DNA from: CALAMC01 sp964459465
GTDB taxonomy: Bacteria; Zixibacteria; MSB-5A5; GN15; PGXB01
DNA: 64,000 nt
Direction: 5' to 3'
Assembly: GCA_964459465.1 (NCBI GenBank)
Contig: CAYWLR010000015.1
Span: forward strand, 1 to 64,000
In this document: piece after piece, positions 32,194 to 41,698 of the stretch
Position numbering within the stretch: the stretch's first letter is position 1
Layout of the letters: every line of letters begins with the position of its first letter
Translations under genes and position numbers: made by a program
Notes under the pieces: model-generated
The model's input: the letters and a program-made list of their open reading frames with translations, nothing else
What the model was told of the DNA's origin: nothing
Database searches by the model: none

Positions 32194-34248
32194 CTATTTG
32201 CCTTCAAGCCGGGTACGCAGTTCTGCCACCGTCCGGGCCGGTTCGCCGCAGGCATTATTGCGGCAAACATAAGCCACCGTTGGCCCCGATAATGCTCGCC
32301 CCTCCAGTAAAGGTATATTTTCCGAGCCGTCGTCGGATATAATCACGACCCGATTGGGATGATAAAATCGATTGATTTCGCGCGCCAGAGCCTCACGGTT
32401 TTCTTTTCCAACCATCACAATTTCCAGCTTTTCCGCAAATATCATAAACAACGCCTGTGCCGCCGAAACCATGGCGTTAGGAATTTGCCCAATTTGCGGT
32501 ACCAGTGCGGAGAGTGATTTTTCCGCATGTTTTTGAAATGTTTTATCACCCGTGATACCCGCCAGCCGGATCAAACCCTGAATTAATATCGACCCCGGAG
32601 CCGGGATGGCCCCGTCATGGACATCCGACGGCGGTATGAAATGATCCTTTTGACCGCTCGGAGCGAGGTAGAACCACCCGGTATCGTCGGCAAATTCCGT
32701 CACTGCCCGCCGGGCCAGGCCGTCGGCAAATTCAATCCAATTAAAATCATGGGTAATTTCATAAAGATCAATCAAGGCGGGAATGAAATAGGCATAGTCT
32801 TCGAGAAATTCACCCTCGGATATTTTGCCCTTGCGATATGAATGACGCAGACGCCCGTCATCATACAATTCTTTCCTGATAAACCGGGCCGCCCCGACAG
32901 CCGCCTTGCGATATTTCTCCTCACCCGTGATTTGAAACCCCCGGCAAAAACCGGTTATGGACAGACCGTTCCACGAAACCAGGATTTTATCATCGGTTCC
33001 GGGCCGGATACGTTCGTTGCGCAAATGAAACAAAATATCACGGCCCTCGGCGATTATTCTATCATATTGCTCTTGCCCGCCTTCGTGGTTTTGGCGAGCT
33101 TCCAGCGAGAAATGGTCTATATTGGGGATATTGGCCCCGTGTTCGAAATTGCCGACGTCGGTGATATTGAAATATTTGCAGAACGACGCGGCCTTGTCAT
33201 TCAACGCCGCCTCTATTTCTTTTTTTGTCCAGACATAGTATTTGCCCTCCTGCCCCTCGCTGTCGGCGTCAAGCGAGGAATAAAAACCACCCTCTGTATC
33301 AGTCATCTCCCGCAGTATAAAATCGAGCGCTTCTTTGGCAACGCGTCGATATAAATCATTATTGGTAACTTGAAACGCCTCGGCATAAGTCGCCGCCAGA
33401 ATGGTATTGTCATAGAGCATTTTCTCGAAATGCGGCACCAGCCACCGGGCATCAACCGAATACCGGTGAAATCCGCCGCCGATCTGATCATAGATGCCGC
33501 CATGAGCCATTTTAGTCAGCGAGCGATTAATTATCGTAAGAATATCTTGATTTCGGGTCGCCGCATAATATTTGACCAAAAACCCGAGCTCCGCCCCATG
33601 CGGGAATTTCGGCTGATTGCCGAAACCGCCGTTAACCGGGTCAAAACCGTTTTGCAGGCTTTTTGCGACTTCAGCAATCAGCCCCTCATGCAGTCTGTCA
33701 CCATTGCCTGCCGTTTGTCCATACTGGTGCAGAGCATCACTGACCCGGTCGGCCATCTGCTCGACTCGTTCACGTTCCGTTTTATAAACCTGAATCAGTT
33801 GCAAAAGGACGTTTTTAAATCCCGGCCGACCATAACCGTCCTCAGGCGGGAAATAAGTCCCGGCAAAAAACGGTTTTAAGTCCGGTGTCAAAAAGACCGA
33901 CATCGGCCAACCTCCGGAACCGGTCAGGGCCTGCGTGGCGGTCATATAGATCCGGTCCAGGTCGGGCCGCTGTTCCCGGTCAACTTTTATCGAAATGAAA
34001 TGCTCGTTTAAAATGGCCGCCGTCGCTTCATCCTCAAATGATTCATGCTCCATCACATGACACCAGTGACAGGCGGCATAACCGATCGACAAAAATATCG
34101 GCTTGTCCTCCCGCCGGGCTTTTTCCAGAGCTACCTCACCCCAGGGGTGCCAGTTGACCGGGTTGTGCGCGTGCTGGAGCAAATACGGCGAACTTTCGTC
34201 AATCAGGGCATTGGTATATTTCACGGTTTCATCGGTATGGTCAGTCAT
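32194..34248 (-). CDS. DUF255 thioredoxin-domain protein (YyaL/SSP411 family)
   Basis: The 684-residue protein starts SSPYLLQHAHNPVNWHPWG, followed by a thioredoxin-like domain with AACHWCHVMEHESFED (CHWC) and GTYFPP. The remaining 480 residues form an alpha/alpha toroid with repeated GGGFHRYSVDARWLVPHFEK-type motifs. This is the conserved YyaL/spermatogenesis-associated protein 20 family, with an N-acylglucosamine-epimerase-like C-terminal fold. The molecular function is not established. It is a single gene on the minus strand. Confidence 0.95.
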   Translation of the reverse strand: MTDHTDETVKYTNALIDESSPYLLQHAHNPVNWHPWGEVALEKARREDKPIFLSIGYAACHWCHVMEHESFEDEATAAILNEHFISIKVDREQRPDLDRIYMTATQALTGSGGWPMSVFLTPDLKPFFAGTYFPPEDGYGRPGFKNVLLQLIQVYKTERERVEQMADRVSDALHQYGQTAGNGDRLHEGLIAEVAKSLQNGFDPVNGGFGNQPKFPHGAELGFLVKYYAATRNQDILTIINRSLTKMAHGGIYDQIGGGFHRYSVDARWLVPHFEKMLYDNTILAATYAEAFQVTNNDLYRRVAKEALDFILREMTDTEGGFYSSLDADSEGQEGKYYVWTKKEIEAALNDKAASFCKYFNITDVGNFEHGANIPNIDHFSLEARQNHEGGQEQYDRIIAEGRDILFHLRNERIRPGTDDKILVSWNGLSITGFCRGFQITGEEKYRKAAVGAARFIRKELYDDGRLRHSYRKGKISEGEFLEDYAYFIPALIDLYEITHDFNWIEFADGLARRAVTEFADDTGWFYLAPSGQKDHFIPPSDVHDGAIPAPGSILIQGLIRLAGITGDKTFQKHAEKSLSALVPQIGQIPNAMVSAAQALFMIFAEKLEIVMVGKENREALAREINRFYHPNRVVIISDDGSENIPLLEGRALSGPTVAYVCRNNACGEPARTVAELRTRLEGK

Positions 34249-34412
34249 CTCTTCATAGTCCTTTTATATCGCTGACTGCGGTTCAGCCTATTTTGCTTTA
34301 CACCTATAATGGCCAAAGAGCGGGACGGGTTCCGCATCGAATATGGCGCCTGGATTGTCACGGCGCCTTGTTATATATTTAATAGATTATTGAAAATAGA
34401 GGACCAAAAGAT

Positions 34413-35855
34413 TCAACAGGCCCCTTTGGCCTTGAGTACCGCCGGTATGGTTTTGATGATAAGTTCGGCGTCCTTGGCCAGTGACCAGTTGTCAATATAT
34501 TCCAAATCCTGGCGCATCCAGTCGTCAAAATCGACATTATTACGGCCGTTAACCTGCCAGATACAGGTCAGCCCCGGTTTGACCGACAATTTGCGTCTTT
34601 GCCATGGCTGATATTTTTCCACTTCCGAAGGGAGCGGCGGGCGCGGCCCGACCAGCGACATATCGCCCCTGAAAACATTGTAAAACTGGGGCAGTTCGTC
34701 CAGCGACAATTTGCGCAGTATCCTGCCGATTCTGGTGACACGGGGATCTTCTTTTATCTTGAAGACGGGACCGGACATTTCATTTAAATGCTTGAGCGTG
34801 CTTTTCAACCGGTCGGCGTCGGCCACCATCGTCCGTAGCTTGTACATCATAAACGGCCGGCCGTTTATGCCGGAGCGAACCTGCTTGAAAAATATCGGTC
34901 CTCTCGATTCCAATCTGATCAATAACGCCGCCAACGCCATGACCGGCGCCGAAATAATCATTCCCACCAGACCGCCCACCCGATCCATGACCTCTTTGGC
35001 AAAAAGGCGACCGCGGCAGGCCGGACTGCTTTGGTACAACAGCACCGGGGTGCCGTTGAGCGACGACGTATAACAGCGTGAAATGGCTTGGTTGTAAATA
35101 CACGGAAGAATTATCAGGCGCGTCCCGGTGGCTTCGATACGCCGAAAAATCCCCTGACTTCTGACATGGTCCTCCGGCTCTGTAGCCATAATGACATAAT
35201 CGACGTGATCTTTAAGTATAATTTGCTCGATTTCATCGTCGCCGCCGATCAAAGGGATATCCCGGTAGCGCCATAGGCCCGTTTTATGAAAGTCGACAAA
35301 GCCTATTATGCGCGTATTCAAATCCGGGTGCTTTAGTATAATGTCGGCCGCATTCATTCCCCGTTTTCCGGCCCCCACTATTATCGTTGTCCGTTCCGAA
35401 GCACTGGCCCGACGAAGATTCTGCGGCCGGATGAAAAACTTGTTGTACACCACCCAGAGGGCATATAGCGTACTTTGTAACATGAAATTGGCAACAAGGA
35501 ACTTCGCGACTATGCCGCGGTCAGCATAGATATCGAATAAAAATAAAACAGCGCTGACCAGTAAAATAAAGATTATCTCCTTTTTAAGGAACGCCGGAAT
35601 GTCGATGCGCTGATATGAAAGCGGCTTCAATTCCGACGACGGTAGTCTCAACGCCAGGGCCAGACGAAGGGCGGCAAACAATGCCCCCAGCTCGACCCAT
35701 GTCAAATCGTAGTTGGCTTTATAACCGCCGAAACCCGCCGTTAGCACGGCCAAATAAATCAGGGATAGTTTTATAATCCTGTATAGGGCATTCTCTATAT
35801 GTAAGCGCGTGATTTTCAAAGGCCCCTTTCCCAAAGTCCTGTCCGTTTCTGGCAT
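34413..35855 (-). CDS. Exopolysaccharide polyprenyl glycosylphosphotransferase (WbaP/WcaJ type)
   Basis: Residues to about 130 contain four membrane helices. They are followed by a CoA-binding-like Rossmann region (TIIVGAGKRGMNAADI) and a fifth helix. The C-terminal bacterial sugar transferase domain has YKLRTMVADAD, LSLDELPQFYNVFRGDMSLVG (motif split here), PRPPLP and VKPGLTCIWQVNGRN. Such enzymes attach sugar-1-phosphate to undecaprenyl phosphate to start a polysaccharide. Length (480) and order are standard. The catalytic Asp-Glu pair in LDELPQ is present. It is the initiating enzyme of the minus-strand EPS genes up to 40.5 kb. Confidence 0.94.
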   Translation of the reverse strand: MPETDRTLGKGPLKITRLHIENALYRIIKLSLIYLAVLTAGFGGYKANYDLTWVELGALFAALRLALALRLPSSELKPLSYQRIDIPAFLKKEIIFILLVSAVLFLFDIYADRGIVAKFLVANFMLQSTLYALWVVYNKFFIRPQNLRRASASERTTIIVGAGKRGMNAADIILKHPDLNTRIIGFVDFHKTGLWRYRDIPLIGGDDEIEQIILKDHVDYVIMATEPEDHVRSQGIFRRIEATGTRLIILPCIYNQAISRCYTSSLNGTPVLLYQSSPACRGRLFAKEVMDRVGGLVGMIISAPVMALAALLIRLESRGPIFFKQVRSGINGRPFMMYKLRTMVADADRLKSTLKHLNEMSGPVFKIKEDPRVTRIGRILRKLSLDELPQFYNVFRGDMSLVGPRPPLPSEVEKYQPWQRRKLSVKPGLTCIWQVNGRNNVDFDDWMRQDLEYIDNWSLAKDAELIIKTIPAVLKAKGAC

Positions 35856-35967
35856 GACTTGCGGTCCGATCCCGAAACGGTTTTGTATAATAAAAACCAG
35901 GCCTGCCTCGGTAGCGGTACCCGCTTAATGTCGTACTTCGACACCTTCATGGAATTCTTTAAACCGC

Positions 35968-37122
35968 TCATAACGCATTTCCCGGCCGCACCCGATGGCT
36001 CTTGGCCTTTAAAGTGATTCTTGCCCTTGCCGTTATCCCGCTATGTTCGTCAGGCGGCGTTATATCTTCGAAAGCCGCCATCAAACGACCGCTGAAATCA
36101 TCGGCTTCGACCGGAACCATGATATAGTCTTCAAAATGCTGGAAGGCCGCAAGCGATAGCGAAAAAATGCCATGCCGGTAAAGGCGTTTCATGATTTCGT
36201 GGGGATTTTCGATTTTTATCAGAATATGTCCCGACGGCGTCATGCGACAGGTCATGTTTTTAGACCGCAACCGGACCGTCAAATAGAGCATGTTCTCATG
36301 AATATTGGTGATGCGTTCGTCGATGCGATCCATGTCCGCCAGCACCGCCGCGGCGGCGATATCGGCCAGGATATGCGGGCTGTGACCCAGATGATATCTT
36401 TCCAGAAATTTCAGATTATCCGGGTGCGACAGGATAAATCCGAACGGCTGGGCGTCCAGCCCATACACGCCGTCGAAAGCACGCACTATGAACAGGTTGT
36501 GATACTTGCGTACCAAGGACGTCAATGAGTACTGCCGCATCATCAGCGCGCTCTCGTCGATTATTACCATGGCCCGTCCGGCGTTGTCCAGTAGATACCG
36601 CGCTTCGGATTCGCTCAATAATACACCGCCGGGAAGCGACGGCTGCCCGATATACAACAATCGCGTGAAATCACTAATATGCGTAATCAGACTATCCACG
36701 TTGATATCGAACGGGGTCGGGCTTTTGATGAGCCGGATGCGCACGCCGAATGAATCGGCATGATGGCGAATTCGACTCATGGTCGGCGAGGCTATCAGTA
36801 TTTCCACGCCCGGCTCGAGATACGCCCGGCAAACGGCCTCCAGCGCCACGTCGGCTCCGGCGTACGTTTGTATGTAATTTTCCGGCAAACCGCAGAATTC
36901 CGATATGGATCGGTACAATTCATTTTCATCGTACACGAAAGACTGAAAGTCGTCCCGCTCCAGGTTTTTCAATGCTTCGAGAACCTTTTGAGTCGGCGGC
37001 CAGGTCGGACGGAAAACCAGCGCCGTCCTTGCCGGATCATTGGATGATAAAACCCCTGTCCGAGCGGGTGTTTGGGCCGCGCCCTGGACGCCGTTTCGTC
37101 CGGATTCGGTCGGGACCGTCAT
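35968..37122 (-). CDS. Aminotransferase-fold protein lacking the PLP lysine (HisC-like pseudoenzyme)
   Basis: The 384-residue protein follows histidinol-phosphate-type fold I aminotransferases: a YAGADVALEAVCRAYLEPG substitute for the GxGS loop (about 88-105), VIIDESALMM with Asp189, and SLVRKYHNLFIVRAFDGVYG. In the last block the family has TFSKAYGL, so the PLP-binding lysine is replaced by Gly218, and the phosphate-binding arginine of LRVGY is replaced by QPFGF. The asparagine of the NPNNPTG loop also appears changed (QPSLPGG). It therefore cannot work as a normal transaminase. Its ATG overlaps the PHP gene stop (ATGA), so it is made together with that enzyme in the EPS region. Confidence 0.8.
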   Translation of the reverse strand: MTVPTESGRNGVQGAAQTPARTGVLSSNDPARTALVFRPTWPPTQKVLEALKNLERDDFQSFVYDENELYRSISEFCGLPENYIQTYAGADVALEAVCRAYLEPGVEILIASPTMSRIRHHADSFGVRIRLIKSPTPFDINVDSLITHISDFTRLLYIGQPSLPGGVLLSESEARYLLDNAGRAMVIIDESALMMRQYSLTSLVRKYHNLFIVRAFDGVYGLDAQPFGFILSHPDNLKFLERYHLGHSPHILADIAAAAVLADMDRIDERITNIHENMLYLTVRLRSKNMTCRMTPSGHILIKIENPHEIMKRLYRHGIFSLSLAAFQHFEDYIMVPVEADDFSGRLMAAFEDITPPDEHSGITARARITLKAKSHRVRPGNAL

Positions 37123-37916
37123 GATTGCTCCTCGTCTCCTTTGTTCGACCGCTGATACCGATTTCGAATCGACTCCACCATCGGACCAAAAGTCGCGCCG
37201 GCGATTTTCTTCAACAGGCTTTCTTTACCTTTTTGGCGTGCCGTGCGTATCACGGTCATATCTTGTTCGGCGCTGTAAGCTTCATAACGAAGCAGTCGCG
37301 GGGATTTCAAAAGTGCCTTTTTAATATCATCAGGATCGATCGAACTGAATTCTTCCAGTTCGATATAAGCTTTACCGATATCTTCTATGCGATGCGCATC
37401 GCTTCCGGACGTGACGGCTATTTCAGGATGCACCGCCAGAAACCGGCCGGTGTCGAGAATGTCATCCGCCTCGGCCCCATACGTGAACGCTTCGACCAGG
37501 TCGATGCCGGAGAGCATTTTTTCCAATTCCTGACCGTCATATATTTTTTCATGAAAGCGATGGCTTAGAAATCCGGTGCCGCGATGAAACGGGTGTGGCA
37601 TCATGACCAGCCCGCCCTGGCCGTGAATTTCGTCGATAATGTCGAATACGTCCCGGCTGACTATTTCACGGTGCAAAAATAACCCGATAACATGCGTTCC
37701 CTGCTCGGATGTGATTTCCATGCCGGGAATAATGGTGATTTTCGATGCTGTATTACGGGCCAAGCCGCAGGCCGACATGGTGTCATGGTCGGTTATGGCG
37801 ATCGCATCCAGAGCGGCCGTTTCGGCGGCCCTGATGATTTCAGTCACGTCGCTTTGGCTGTCGAACGAATGACCGGTGTGAATATGAAGATCCAGTTTCA
37901 TTAAATTGCCATCCAT
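37119..37916 (-). CDS. PHP domain phosphoesterase
   Basis: The protein starts MKLDLHIHTGHSFDSQSDVT (after five codons) and has the PHP metal motifs HIH, ITDHDT, PGMEIT, MMPHPF and GSDAHR. These ligands support a trinuclear-metal phosphoesterase. The family covers YciV-like nucleases and small phosphatases, and the C-terminal EELEEF-type tail resembles the PHP-associated domain. Two starts are possible (37916, or ATG at 37901). It is coupled to the pseudo-aminotransferase and may hydrolyse a phosphate in EPS metabolism or signalling. Confidence 0.88.
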   Translation of the reverse strand: MDGNLMKLDLHIHTGHSFDSQSDVTEIIRAAETAALDAIAITDHDTMSACGLARNTASKITIIPGMEITSEQGTHVIGLFLHREIVSRDVFDIIDEIHGQGGLVMMPHPFHRGTGFLSHRFHEKIYDGQELEKMLSGIDLVEAFTYGAEADDILDTGRFLAVHPEIAVTSGSDAHRIEDIGKAYIELEEFSSIDPDDIKKALLKSPRLLRYEAYSAEQDMTVIRTARQKGKESLLKKIAGATFGPMVESIRNRYQRSNKGDEEQS

Positions 37917-38099
37917 AGCCTTTTTGATTCATTCCATGGCAAGACGGATGCCCGAAACGGTCTTTTTGTTTCGCTTCGAAACAATTTTTAAAACATTGCC
38001 TCATAACAACTTACCCTACGAAAAGACCTGCTGTTGGAAACAGGTTTTAAATCATTGAATAAAAACCGAAAATTTTTCCGTCGATGATGGAAGCTAATT

Positions 38100-38144
38100 C
38101 CAAAATTAAGAGCCGCCCGGCGGGAGTTTGTTACCGGGCGGCTC
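38100..38144 (-). terminator. Terminator of the SLBB exporter gene (minus strand)
   Basis: GAGCCGCCCGG (38110-38120) and CCGGGCGGCTC (38134-38144) form an 11-bp stem. On the minus strand it is followed by a T-rich stretch (TTAATTTTGG). It lies just after the SLBB stop. Confidence 0.75.
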
Positions 38145-38171
38145 CATTGGAAGGTGAGAATGGGTTTATCG

Positions 38172-40493
38172 TTATAGTCGGTCTATTATCAGGACGGACG
38201 TCAATACCCCGCCCAGAATTGTCGCTACGGTCGAAGCCGACTTCAACCAGTCACGTTGCTTTTTAATTTCGGTCGGAACGAAAATAACATCGCCGACGTC
38301 CACCTTTTTACGTAATGTGCCGTTATGGGCAAAAACCTGCCCGTTGGCCTTGATAAGCTTGGTTCCCGATTTCTCGGCTTGACCGGTGAAATTCCCGGCC
38401 TGCCGGACATAATAATCGACCGACCGGCCCGGTTCAAATTTGATCGTCCCGTTGGACGCTACGGCCCCGATAACCGAAACGCCGCTGGGCATATCCGGCA
38501 CGTAAATATAATCATCCTTTTGGAGGCGGATATCCCCTTCGCGACCCCCGGTGGCCAGAATTTTTTCCACATCGACAATAATGCGGTTCATCTTATGCGG
38601 ATCGAACGACCCGGTTTCCAGACGGCGGACATTGCCGGTCGAATCTTCGATCAGCGGTTGCGAGTTGATAATTATTTCCGGAATGTTCTGCCGAATCAGG
38701 TCATTTCCTATGGATTTGCGCTGCAATACCAGTCCCCGCGGAAAAGCCCGCTCGGTAAATCCGCCGGCACGATTCAGTAGTTGGTAAAGCGTTTCTTCGC
38801 CGGACAAAAGCGAGTAACGCCCGGGGAAGCGAACTTCACCCTCGATATTCACCAGGCGGTGCAAAAACCAGTCGGGGTATTCACGGATAAAGACCCGGTC
38901 GTCCTCCTCCAGCGCGATTTGACGCATGTTGTCATCGGTGATGTCGATAACCTGCGTCGTAATGCTCCCCGCCGTATCCGTCCGGGCCAGTTCCACCCGG
39001 TATTTATAGGCGTTGCGTTTGAGGTTCCCGGCCAGAAAAATCAGATCATATACCGTCATGCTGTCATACAGCTCATACTGCCCCGGGTTTTTGATCTCCC
39101 CGTCGATATAAACGTACTTTTTCCACTCGATTTCATCGATGCTGTAAATGTGAAGAGAATCGAGATCTTTTAATGAATAGTCCGCCTGCCCCGCCATAAC
39201 CTCTTTAAGGTTGATCGGAATAATTTCAATTCGGCGGTCCGGGTACTTGCGGAATATATTGGCCCGCTCCAGATAAACGTTTTCCGGCCGCAGTTCCCCC
39301 CGTGCGATAAGAGTCGCCACGGTGGTCGAATCGGTTCTTTCGTATGTGCCCGGGTGTTGCACCATGCCGCCGATTTTGACGATATTGCGATGCACGTCGA
39401 ACACCGAAAACACGGTCACCCGATCACCGTCGGCCAGAAATATATCCGGCGGACTGCCCGCCTGCAATGGATTGAGGTTGACGTCGAGTACGATTTTCTT
39501 GTTGTCTTCAGAAATACGGTTCAGCATGATCCGGTCCAGGTAGGCCTCGGCCGTCGTTCCCCCGGCCAGTTCGATTAACTGCTCGACCGTCTCCACGTCG
39601 GATAATTCATAAATGGCCGGGCGTTTTACCTCGCCGGATATCGTCACCCGCGGACCGGACACCGGCACGAAAATGGCATCACCCGAAGTCAGGCGGATAT
39701 CACCCTCGGTATTGCCCTTCAATAAAAAATCATATATATCGACCGTCTTCTCCAGACGGTTATTGCGAATCAGACGGATATTGCGCAATGACCCGCGTTC
39801 ATTCGGACCTCCGGCCAGATATAAAGCATTGAACAGCGTCGTCAGCGAACTGACCGTGTACGCTCCGGGTTTCTTAACTTCCCCGGTCAAATACACGCGA
39901 ATCGAGCGTATGGCGCCGAGCGACACGGATATCTTGAAATCGGTATAAACCTGGGATAATTTCTTTTCAATCTGGGAAGAAAAATCAGCGATGGTCATCC
40001 CCCAGGCGGTCGTCGCCCCGACCTTTGGAATGAAAACGTTACCCTGACGGTCAATCGTCAGATTGTATTCCTTCTCGACGCGTCCCCATATATTGATAAT
40101 AACATTATCGCCGGGCCCGAGGACGTAATCCGAAGCCGCCGCCACGTCAATCGGCCGCGACAGTTCATTGGGCGAATTGAACAGGTCGTATCCGAAGGGG
40201 CGAAGTCCCGTCGATATCTTTCGAGAACTTGAATCCGGCATCGGCCCCGATGTCGGTGATTGAAAAGTCATGGACGCGGAATCTGAGGCCGCGCCTCGGA
40301 ATTCTTCGGAAGTGAAATATTGCGGACTGCTATAAGTTGCCGTCGGCCTATCCTTTATGTTACTTGACGCCGCACTTTTCAGATAGGCGTTGATCAGGCT
40401 GTCGTCCACATTATTATTGCAGAAAGCTGGCCTAAACCAGCTAATAGACACCAGAATTAAAACCAGAAGAATCAGCAATATTATTTTCTTCAT
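38172..40493 (-). CDS. SLBB-domain polysaccharide export protein (Wza-like)
   Basis: After a signal peptide (about 1-26) the 773-residue protein has a poly-export domain starting DYVLGPGDNVIINIWGRVEKE. At least four SLBB repeats follow, marked by YLTGEVKKPGAYTV, TISGEVKRPAIYEL, IVKIGGMVQHPGTYER and NIEGEVRFPGRYSL. A late hydrophobic segment (about 755-772) ends it. This is the outer-membrane export channel of Wzy-type or similar polysaccharide pathways, in the long multi-SLBB form common in FCB bacteria. No Wzc-like kinase is next to it. It is followed by a terminator. An inverted repeat covers its start codon. Confidence 0.93.
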   Translation of the reverse strand: MKKIILLILLVLILVSISWFRPAFCNNNVDDSLINAYLKSAASSNIKDRPTATYSSPQYFTSEEFRGAASDSASMTFQSPTSGPMPDSSSRKISTGLRPFGYDLFNSPNELSRPIDVAAASDYVLGPGDNVIINIWGRVEKEYNLTIDRQGNVFIPKVGATTAWGMTIADFSSQIEKKLSQVYTDFKISVSLGAIRSIRVYLTGEVKKPGAYTVSSLTTLFNALYLAGGPNERGSLRNIRLIRNNRLEKTVDIYDFLLKGNTEGDIRLTSGDAIFVPVSGPRVTISGEVKRPAIYELSDVETVEQLIELAGGTTAEAYLDRIMLNRISEDNKKIVLDVNLNPLQAGSPPDIFLADGDRVTVFSVFDVHRNIVKIGGMVQHPGTYERTDSTTVATLIARGELRPENVYLERANIFRKYPDRRIEIIPINLKEVMAGQADYSLKDLDSLHIYSIDEIEWKKYVYIDGEIKNPGQYELYDSMTVYDLIFLAGNLKRNAYKYRVELARTDTAGSITTQVIDITDDNMRQIALEEDDRVFIREYPDWFLHRLVNIEGEVRFPGRYSLLSGEETLYQLLNRAGGFTERAFPRGLVLQRKSIGNDLIRQNIPEIIINSQPLIEDSTGNVRRLETGSFDPHKMNRIIVDVEKILATGGREGDIRLQKDDYIYVPDMPSGVSVIGAVASNGTIKFEPGRSVDYYVRQAGNFTGQAEKSGTKLIKANGQVFAHNGTLRKKVDVGDVIFVPTEIKKQRDWLKSASTVATILGGVLTSVLIIDRL

Positions 40494-40540
40494 CTCAACC
40501 TTCCTTGTATCTTAACACGTTTCCATTCTCGATTGAGATG
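40491..40540 (-). promoter_or_regulatory. Inverted repeat over the SLBB start codon
   Basis: In the minus-strand mRNA CATCTCAA (40533-40540) is an exact complement of TTGAGATG (40491-40498), which contains the ATG. The ribosome site AAGGAAGG lies in the 34-base loop. This could limit translation initiation. The pairing is only 8 bp. Confidence 0.35.
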
Positions 40541-40725
40541 TATTTCAAACCCCGTGCCGTCTTGTGCGAAGACTAATCTGCCGGTCTGACAACAGGTTAC
40601 ATGCAGTCGCTGGCCCGCCCCAAAGGAAAAGCGGAATAAATTGGCATTTGATGACGGAAAATTTTTCGCAGTCGTTCAATCAGTTTGGGCTTTTAAATTC
40701 GTTCAATTTTGTTATTATTAACCCT

Positions 40726-41208
40726 ATGGATAACAAACCTATATACTTGTCAAAAGACGGTCTTCGCAAACTCCAGCAGGATTTGAAAAAACTCAAAACC
40801 CAGGACCGCCCGCAAATAATCGCCGAAATCAAACGTGCCCGCGAACTGGGCGATTTGAGTGAGAATGCCGAATACCACGCCGCCAAAGAGGCGCAAACCC
40901 ATATCGAGAGAAAAATCGCCGAACTGGAAGATAAATTAAGCCGGGCCAGAACGCTCGATACCGATAATATCCCGTCGGATAAGGCCTATGTTTTCGCCAA
41001 GGTCACCATCAAAGATATCAAGCGTGGCTTTGAGATTGAATATAAACTGGTTCCGCCCGACGAAGCCGACGTTGACAATGACATGATTTCCACCAAGTCC
41101 CCGGTCGGCGCGGCCTTGCTGGGCAAAGGGGTCGGCGACAAGGTCGAAATAAAAGTCCCGGCAGGAATTCTCGAATACGAAATTCTAAAAATATCTCGTG
41201 ACGAATAA
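40726..41208 (+). CDS. greA: Transcription elongation factor GreA
   Basis: The 160-residue protein has the complete GreA layout. The N-terminal antiparallel coiled coil (about 1-80) contains ELGDLSENAEYHAAKEAQ with the acidic tip Asp/Glu residues that reach the RNA polymerase active site. The C-terminal FKBP-like domain ends SPVGAALLGKGVGDKVEIKV then PAGILEYEI. The start is the ATG at 40726; no Shine-Dalgarno sequence is evident, and TATTAT lies 8 bases upstream, so a very short leader is possible. It is divergent from the SLBB exporter. Confidence 0.97.
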   Translation: MDNKPIYLSKDGLRKLQQDLKKLKTQDRPQIIAEIKRARELGDLSENAEYHAAKEAQTHIERKIAELEDKLSRARTLDTDNIPSDKAYVFAKVTIKDIKRGFEIEYKLVPPDEADVDNDMISTKSPVGAALLGKGVGDKVEIKVPAGILEYEILKISRDE

Positions 41209-41237
41209 AAAAAATCCCCCCATGTGTCCGGGGGGAT
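41207..41237 (-). terminator. Terminator of the zinc-finger gene (minus strand)
   Basis: ATCCCCCC and GGGGGGAT pair around eight bases. On the minus strand the stem is followed by eight T residues. The terminator overlaps the greA stop codon. Confidence 0.8.
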
Positions 41238-41262
41238 ATGATATCACTTGTGAAGTCCGGGC

Positions 41263-41457
41263 CTATTCTTCGTAATCGTACACCTCAAGATCTAAATCGT
41301 CTTCGTCGTACTCACCTTCGTCAGCATCCTCGAAATAGGCGTCGTCGTCTTCTTCTATCTCCGACGCCATATTCGCGCATTCCACCGAACAGAAAAATTC
41401 ACCGTTTTGTTTGATGGGGTTGCCGTCGATGTGCTCGCCGCAAAATTCACAGCGCAT
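41263..41457 (-). CDS. Small zinc-finger protein with acidic tail
   Basis: The 64-residue protein begins MRCEFCGEHI and has a second pair in FFCSVEC, giving a C-x2-C...C-x3-C zinc site like TRASH/MYM or DUF2116-type ribbons. The C-terminal half is almost wholly D, E and Y. Such proteins are probably metal or nucleic-acid adaptors; the acidic tail argues against DNA binding. It stands alone with its own terminator. AGGAGG-like GGAGGATAAAG precedes the ATG. Confidence 0.8.
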   Translation of the reverse strand: MRCEFCGEHIDGNPIKQNGEFFCSVECANMASEIEEDDDAYFEDADEGEYDEDDLDLEVYDYEE

Positions 41458-41698
41458 CTTTATCCTCCTAAGCCTGATTCCAGCGATGTCTTCCGGGAAT
41501 CAACCTCTTCGTCCCGGTCGGGTGGACATAAGTTTCAAAGACCTGCCAATACGCTTTGAATTAATCTTTCGTCATATATGACGACAAATAAAGCATTCCG
41601 GATTATTTTTTTTCAAGATTTTTTTGATGTTTTTTAAAAATATTTTTGGTCGTTTTTACCCGGTCCAAAAGCCCCCTTTTGCCATGTTAAAACGGTGT

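Noticed and set aside
40541..40725. Sigma54 promoter in front of the SLBB exporter
   Set aside because: A GGCAC-like element is present, but the -12 GC dinucleotide is missing at the required spacing.
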